From positions 1-9,357 of the forward strand of contig JAEYOB010000032.1 in the NCBI GenBank assembly GCA_023412175.1: a stretch of 9,357 bases of DNA. The letters run 5' to 3'. Every line of letters starts with the position of its first letter. Position 1 is the stretch's first letter. The notes under the pieces are model-generated. The model did no database searches and was not told where the DNA came from. It was given only the letters and a program-made list of their open reading frames with translations. The position numbers and the translations under genes are program-made. The stretch is from Pseudomonadota bacterium. Lineage in GTDB: Bacteria > Pseudomonadota > Alphaproteobacteria > Azospirillales > Azospirillaceae. Below, piece after piece: positions 4,974 to 9,357 of the stretch.

Positions 4974-6068
4974 ATGCTTCGGCGGAAGGTGTATGGGCTG
5001 ACGGCCATCCTGTTCGTGGCGGCCACGGCGCTGTCCGCCTGCAAGGAAGGGAACAGCACCCCGGCGCCGGAACCGCGCCCCGTGCGCGTCACGACGGTGA
5101 CCCTCGAACCCGCCGACGATTCCGTCCGCTACCCCGCCGTGATCCGACCGCGCACCGAGGCGGACGTGGGCTTCCGCGTCGCCGGCAAGGTGATCGCCCG
5201 GCTGGTCGAGGTGGGCACCCGCATCGAGGCCGGCACGCCGCTGGCGAAGCTCGACCCGGCCGACATCCAGCTCCAAGTCCGCGCCGCGCAGGCGCAGCTC
5301 GAATCCGCCAGGGCCGACGCCGCCAACGCCCGCGCCGACCACGAGCGTTATGCACAGCTCCGCAAGGGCGACTGGACGACGAAGCAGGAATACGACCGCC
5401 GCAAGACCTCGCAGGAGAAGGCCGAGGCCCGCGTGCGCGAGATCGAGGCCCAGTTGCGCGTGCTGAACAACTCGCTTCAGTACACCACCCTGCTGGCGGA
5501 CGCTCCGGGCGTGGTCACCGCCGTGCTGGCCGAGCCGGGACAGGTGGTGGCGCAGGGGCAGGCGGCCATCCGCGCCGCCCGGCTGGGCGAGGTGGAGGCG
5601 GTCGCCAACATCCCCGAGCAGCAGGTGGCCGGCCTGCCGCAACGTGCTCTTTCCGTCGAGCTGTGGGCACAGCCCGGCCTGCACATCCCCGCGGCGCTGC
5701 GCGAAATCAGCCCGAGCGCCGATCCCGGCACCCGCACCTATCAGGCGCGCGTCACGCTGAAGGATCCGCCGCCGACGGTGCAGCTGGGCATGACCGCGAC
5801 GCTGACCGCCCGGCAGGAGCGCGGCGGCATGGTCGCCCGGCTGCCGCTGAGTGCGGTCACGCAGAGCGGCCAGGCGCCCGCCGTGTGGATCGTGACCGGG
5901 GAGGCGGGCGACCGTCTGGAACTGCGCCCGGTCACGGTGGCGGCCTACGCCAGCGACCTCGCCATCGTCGCCGACGGGCTGAAGGAGGGGGAGCGCGTGG
6001 TCACCGCCGGCGTCCACAAGCTCGACCCCGGACAGGCGGTCAGCGTCTGGGCGGAGCCCGGTCAATGA
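4974..6068 (+). CDS. RND efflux periplasmic adaptor subunit (membrane-fusion protein), lipoprotein
   Basis: A 364-residue adaptor that would link the inner-membrane RND pump to an outer-membrane channel. It opens with a lipoprotein signal: RRK, a hydrophobic core, then LSAC with the lipid-bearing cysteine at C23, so it is probably anchored to the membrane and periplasmic. The first lipoyl half, ADVGFRVAGKVIARLVEVGTRIEAG, begins near residue 62. A coiled-coil hairpin rich in Ala, Arg and Glu runs from about 95 to 168, and the second lipoyl half (YTTLLADAPGVVTAVLAEPGQVV) starts at Y170. Beta-barrel and membrane-proximal domains follow, with TYQARVTLKDPP, LGMTATLTA and DGLKEGERVVTAGVHKLDPGQAV as family landmarks. 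ATG 4974 has GGAG at 4964-4967, six bases upstream. It lies directly downstream of the putative operator/promoter region divergent from tetR, and overlaps the pump gene by four bases (ATGA), indicating translational coupling. Confidence 0.95.
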   Translation: MLRRKVYGLTAILFVAATALSACKEGNSTPAPEPRPVRVTTVTLEPADDSVRYPAVIRPRTEADVGFRVAGKVIARLVEVGTRIEAGTPLAKLDPADIQLQVRAAQAQLESARADAANARADHERYAQLRKGDWTTKQEYDRRKTSQEKAEARVREIEAQLRVLNNSLQYTTLLADAPGVVTAVLAEPGQVVAQGQAAIRAARLGEVEAVANIPEQQVAGLPQRALSVELWAQPGLHIPAALREISPSADPGTRTYQARVTLKDPPPTVQLGMTATLTARQERGGMVARLPLSAVTQSGQAPAVWIVTGEAGDRLELRPVTVAAYASDLAIVADGLKEGERVVTAGVHKLDPGQAVSVWAEPGQ

Positions 6069-9000
6069 GCCGCTACAACCGCGGAAACGTGTCGGCGTGG
6101 GCGCTGCGGCACCGCACGCTGGTGCTGTTCTTCATCCTCGCCAGCATGCTGGCCGGCGCACTTGCCTACAGGAATCTCGGCCGGGCCGAGGATCCGTCCT
6201 TCACCTTCAAGGTGATGACCATCCGCACGGAGTGGCCCGGCGCCACCGCCCGCGAGGTGGAACAGTTCGTCACCGACCGCATCGAGAAGAAGCTGGAGGA
6301 GGTCCCCTACTACGACTTCGCGCGCAGCTATTCCAAGCCCGGCGAGTCGGTGATCTTCCTGCAGCTCAAGGACTACACGCCGCCGCGCAAGGTCGCCGAC
6401 CTCTGGTATCAGGCCCGCAAGAAGGTGGGCGACATCCGCCACACCCTGCCGGAAGGCGTGCTCGGGCCCGCCTTCAACGACGAGTTCGGCGACGTTTATT
6501 CCGCCATCTACGCCTTCATGGGCGAGGATTTCACCCCCGCCCAGCTCAAGAAGGTGGCGGAGGACGTGCGCACCCGGCTCCTCCACCTGCCCGACGTGGA
6601 GAAGGTGGAGCTGATCGCCCCGCAGGAGGAGCGGATCTACGTCGAGATCTCCAGCCAGCGGCTCGCCAGCTTCGGGCTGCCGGTGGAGACCGTCATCCAG
6701 GCGCTCCAGCGGGAGAACGCCATCGCGGCGGCCGGCGACGTGGACACCGGATCGCAGCGGGTGTTCGTCCGCGTCGACCTGGGCATCGACAAGGCCGAAG
6801 AGGTGCGCTCCATCCCGGTGGAGACCGGCGGGCGCCTGCTGACCATCGGCGACGTTGCCGAGGTCAAGCGCGGCTACGTGGAACCGCGACGCACCACCAT
6901 GCGCGTCAAGGGGCGCGACGCGGTGGGCCTGGGCATCGTCATGGCGAAGGGCGGCAACGTCCTGCACCTGGGCGAGGCGCTGAAGGCCGAGATGGCGAAG
7001 ATCGAGGCCAAGCTGCCGATCGGCATGGACGTGGCGCAGGTCGCCGACCAGCCGACTGTGGTCGAGGAATCGGTCGGCGAGTTCATGAGGTCGCTGGCCG
7101 AGGCGCTGGGCATCGTCATCCTGGTCAGCCTCGTCAGCCTGGGCTGGCGCACCGGCATCGTCGTGGCGCTGGCGGTGCCGCTGGTGCTGGCACTGACGCT
7201 GGTCTCCATGCAGATCCTTGGCATCGACCTGCACCGCATCTCGCTGGGCGCCCTCATCATCGCGCTGGGGCTGCTGGTGGACGACGCCATCATCGCGGTG
7301 GAGATGATGGTGGTGAAGATGGAACAGGGCTGGGATCGGGTGAAGGCCGGTGCCTATGCCTACACTTCCACCGCCTTCCCCATGCTGACGGGCACCATCG
7401 TGACGGCGGCGGGCTTCGTGCCGGTGGGGCTCGCCCAGTCGGCGGCGGGCGAATACACCAACGCCATCTTCTGGGTGGTCGGGCTGTCGCTGCTGCTGTC
7501 GTGGGTGGTCGCGGTCGTCTTCACCCCCTACCTCGGCTACAAGCTGCTGCCCAAGCCCAAGCACGTCGTGCAGGAGGGGCACGAGCACGACATCTACGAC
7601 ACCCGCCTCTACCGCATCCTGCGCCGCATGGTGGAGGTGTGCGTGCGGGCGCGCTGGGTCACCATCGGGGCGACCGCCGGAGCGTTCGTCCTGTCGCTGG
7701 TCGGCTTCGGCTTCGTGCAGCAGCAGTTCTTTCCCTCCGCCAGCCGCCCGGAACTGCTGGTGGACATCCGGCTGGCCGAAGGCTCTTCCTTCGAAGCGAC
7801 CTCCGCCGAGGTGCGCAAGATGGAAGCGCTGCTGGCGGGCGACCCCGGCGTGGACTACTGGGTGGCCTACACCGGCGGCGGCACGCCGCGCTTCTACCTG
7901 CCGCTCGACCAGCAGCTCCAGAACGCCAACTTCGCGCAGTTCGTGGTCATGACCAAGGGCCTGGAGGAGCGCGAGGTGGTGATGAGCGACCTGGAACGGC
8001 GGCTGGAGACCGACTTCCCGGCGGCGCGCGTCCGCGTCAGCCGGCTGGAGAACGGGCCCCCGGTCGGCTACCCGGTGCAGTTCCGCGTCACCGGCGACAA
8101 CCCGGCCACCATCCGCAAGATCGCCTACCAGGTCCGCGACCGCATGCGCGCCCACGCCAACATGGCGAACGTCCATCTGGACTGGGACGAGCTGTCGAAG
8201 CGCGTCCGGCTGGAGGTGGACACCGCCAAGGCCCGCGCGCTGGGCATCTCCAAGCAGGACCTGTCGAACGCGCTGCAACTGCTGCTGAACGGCATGCCGG
8301 TCACGCAGTACCGCGAGGGCACGGAGTTGATCGGCGTCGTCCTGCGCACCACGCCGGACGAGCGGTTGGACCTCTCGCGCCTGGGCGAGCTGAGCGTCCG
8401 CACCGGCCGCGGCACCGCCGTGCCGCTGTCACAGGTCGCCAGCCTCAAGTATGAGTTGGAGGAGCCGGTGCTGTGGCGCCGCGGCCGCGAGACGACCATG
8501 ACCATCAAGGGCGACGTGACCGGCGGCATCCAGGCCCCTGCGGTGAGCCTGCAACTGGACGCCGAGCTGAACGCGCTGCGCGCCGAGCTGCCGGCAGGCT
8601 ACGCCATCGCCATGGGTGGCGCCATCGAGGAGAGCGCCAAGGGCCAGGGCTCCATCAACGCCATGCTGCCGCTGATGCTGCTGATCATGGTGGCGACCCT
8701 GATGCTCCAGTTGCAGAGCTTCTCACGGGTCTTCATGGTCCTGCTGACGGCGCCCCTGGGGCTGATCGGGGTGACCGCGTCGCTGTTGCTCTTCAACCTG
8801 CCCTTCGGCTTCGTCGCCATGCTCGGCGTGATCGCGCTGGCCGGCATCATCATGCGCAACTCGGTCATCCTGGTGGACCAGATCGAGCAGGACGTGCGTT
8901 CCGGCCGCTCGCGCTGGGAGGGCATCATCGAAGCCACGGTGCGCCGCTCCCGCCCCATCGCGCTGACCGCGGCGGCGGCCATCCTCGCCATGATCCCGCT

Positions 9001-9184
9001 GGCGAAGAGCGCCTTCTGGGGGCCGATGGCAGTTGCCATCATGGGCGGCCTGACCGGAGCGACGATTCTGACGATCTTCTTCCTGCCGGCGCTCTACGCC
9101 GCATGGTTCCGGGTGAAGGCGCCCGCCCGCGCCGAGGCGGAGGAGCTTCCGCGCGGCGCGGCCGGCGCCGGATCGCGCGCATAG
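6065..9184 (+). CDS. RND-family multidrug efflux permease (AcrB/MexB-type, HAE clade)
   Basis: A 1039-residue inner-membrane proton/drug antiporter, close to the usual length of about 1,050 for AcrB-type pumps. It has the expected order: a first membrane helix at about 14-35, a large periplasmic loop with TEWPGATAREVEQFVTDRIEKKLEEV, a helix bundle from about 345, a second periplasmic loop from about 560, and a closing bundle from about 860. The proton-relay aspartates D406 and D407 lie in GLLVDDAII of TM4. In TM10 the usual lysine before asparagine is replaced: the sequence is MRNSVILVDQ, with R931-N932 standing where AcrB has K940-N941. As I recall, this Arg form is common in one subgroup of these pumps. 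ATG 6065 overlaps the adaptor's stop codon (ATGA) and has GGAG at 6053-6056, eight bases upstream. The frame is open upstream to 4904, but that part is a shadow of the adaptor gene. Substrates cannot be predicted. No outer-membrane factor gene follows, so a TolC-like channel from elsewhere is inferred. Confidence 0.96.
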   Translation: MSRYNRGNVSAWALRHRTLVLFFILASMLAGALAYRNLGRAEDPSFTFKVMTIRTEWPGATAREVEQFVTDRIEKKLEEVPYYDFARSYSKPGESVIFLQLKDYTPPRKVADLWYQARKKVGDIRHTLPEGVLGPAFNDEFGDVYSAIYAFMGEDFTPAQLKKVAEDVRTRLLHLPDVEKVELIAPQEERIYVEISSQRLASFGLPVETVIQALQRENAIAAAGDVDTGSQRVFVRVDLGIDKAEEVRSIPVETGGRLLTIGDVAEVKRGYVEPRRTTMRVKGRDAVGLGIVMAKGGNVLHLGEALKAEMAKIEAKLPIGMDVAQVADQPTVVEESVGEFMRSLAEALGIVILVSLVSLGWRTGIVVALAVPLVLALTLVSMQILGIDLHRISLGALIIALGLLVDDAIIAVEMMVVKMEQGWDRVKAGAYAYTSTAFPMLTGTIVTAAGFVPVGLAQSAAGEYTNAIFWVVGLSLLLSWVVAVVFTPYLGYKLLPKPKHVVQEGHEHDIYDTRLYRILRRMVEVCVRARWVTIGATAGAFVLSLVGFGFVQQQFFPSASRPELLVDIRLAEGSSFEATSAEVRKMEALLAGDPGVDYWVAYTGGGTPRFYLPLDQQLQNANFAQFVVMTKGLEEREVVMSDLERRLETDFPAARVRVSRLENGPPVGYPVQFRVTGDNPATIRKIAYQVRDRMRAHANMANVHLDWDELSKRVRLEVDTAKARALGISKQDLSNALQLLLNGMPVTQYREGTELIGVVLRTTPDERLDLSRLGELSVRTGRGTAVPLSQVASLKYELEEPVLWRRGRETTMTIKGDVTGGIQAPAVSLQLDAELNALRAELPAGYAIAMGGAIEESAKGQGSINAMLPLMLLIMVATLMLQLQSFSRVFMVLLTAPLGLIGVTASLLLFNLPFGFVAMLGVIALAGIIMRNSVILVDQIEQDVRSGRSRWEGIIEATVRRSRPIALTAAAAILAMIPLAKSAFWGPMAVAIMGGLTGATILTIFFLPALYAAWFRVKAPARAEAEELPRGAAGAGSRA

Positions 9185-9188
9185 GCGC

Positions 9189-9357
9189 TCATTTCACCTG
9201 ACGGCGGCGGAGCGAGAGGAAGCGTTCGAAGGTCGCGGGTTCGTCGTAGGCGCCCAGGAACAGGTCGCCGACGGCGCGCCGCATGCGGGCGCGGATGCGG
9301 GCGCGGACGCCCTCCTCGATCATCTGGCAGCCGCGGCACAGCAGGCGCGGCCGCGCG
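9189..9357 (-). CDS. C-terminal end of an unrecognised protein with a CxxC motif (partial)
   Basis: The minus strand is open from the window edge to a TGA at 9191-9189, giving 55 residues of a C-terminus; the start lies beyond the window. It reads ARPRLLCRGCQMIEEG, then an Arg-rich helical stretch VRARIRARMRRAVGDLFLGAYDE, and ends PATFERFLSLRRRQVK. G/C dominates third codon positions, and the residue pattern (aromatics, Glu and Arg spaced like helices) looks like real protein. The C-R-G-C pair may be part of a zinc ribbon or finger whose other half lies upstream, but I do not recognise the family. Its stop codon is four bases from the RND pump's TAG, so the two genes converge and it does not belong to the pump operon. 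An overlapping frame at 9094-9339 runs into the pump gene and is less credible. Confidence 0.55.
   Translation of the reverse strand, partial: ARPRLLCRGCQMIEEGVRARIRARMRRAVGDLFLGAYDEPATFERFLSLRRRQVK

Noticed and set aside
4904..6064. Open frame running upstream from the RND pump through the whole adaptor region, as if the pump had a 387-residue N-terminal extension
   Set aside because: The translated extension is low-complexity Arg/Gly/Ala sequence with no domain, while another frame of the same DNA encodes a clear adaptor protein. The pump's own start at 6065 matches the family N-terminus and has a ribosome site.
6062..8278. 738-residue open frame antisense to the RND pump
   Set aside because: It is a His/Asp/Gln/Arg-rich shadow caused by strong GC bias opposite a real gene; it has no recognisable domain or start signals.
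6097..8454. 785-residue + strand frame overlapping the RND pump
   Set aside because: Low-complexity Arg/Gly/Ala/His translation in the wrong frame of a confidently identified permease.
1..9357. Search for an undescribed defence, mobile or biosynthetic system
   Set aside because: I saw no toxin-antitoxin pair, nuclease/helicase cassette, integrase, transposase, CRISPR-like array or biosynthetic enzymes. All confidently identified genes belong to common chromosomal families.

Overview
This is a high-GC window with strong G/C preference at third codon positions. The gene types (RND pump of the alphaproteobacterial kind, DUF808/YedI protein, DGC-domain protein, YegS/BmrU-type lipid kinase, M16 peptidase) suggest an alphaproteobacterium, perhaps an Azospirillum-like member of the Rhodospirillales. 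That placement is inference from protein resemblance; no rRNA or other marker is present. I see no tRNA, rRNA, CRISPR array, insertion sequence, phage gene or att site.

Layout, left to right. (1) 1-204: the 3' end of an M16-family zinc peptidase, + strand. (2) 358-1398: a DUF808/YedI-type multi-spanning inner-membrane protein starting at TTG. It converges on (3) 1411-2226, minus strand, a secreted metallo-beta-lactamase-fold protein with an altered metal motif; a perfect GC stem-loop lies at the junction. (4) A 187-base divergent gap (2227-2413), in which I see no convincing promoter, leads to a doubtful small basic single-TM protein (2414-2725). (5) 2839-3207: a compact cysteine-rich DGC-domain protein. 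(6) A 116-base gap carrying a 2 x 15 bp tandem repeat precedes a diacylglycerol/lipid kinase-like protein (start near 3324-3330, end 4259). (7) 4264-4878, minus strand: a TetR/AefR-type repressor converging on the kinase gene and divergent from (8) a two-gene efflux operon, 4974-6068 (lipoprotein periplasmic adaptor) and 6065-9184 (RND permease), coupled by a 4-base ATGA overlap. (9) 9189-9357, minus strand: the C-terminal end of an unrecognised small Cys-containing protein, converging on the pump gene.

The best-defined functional unit is the tetR / adaptor / RND locus. The 95-base divergent region holds a 17-bp imperfect inverted repeat (4881-4897 against 4942-4958, 15 of 17 matching) around a TTGACG promoter, whose spacer is itself a 21-bp dyad (4906-4926). 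This is the layout expected when a local repressor controls both itself and the pump. No outer-membrane factor gene follows the pump, so it probably uses a TolC-like channel encoded elsewhere. The other genes look like ordinary chromosomal housekeeping or envelope genes, and I see no convincing evidence of an undescribed multi-gene system. The most useful loose ends are the operator architecture, the odd metal motif of the MBL-fold protein, the tandem repeat before the kinase and the unidentified gene at the right edge.
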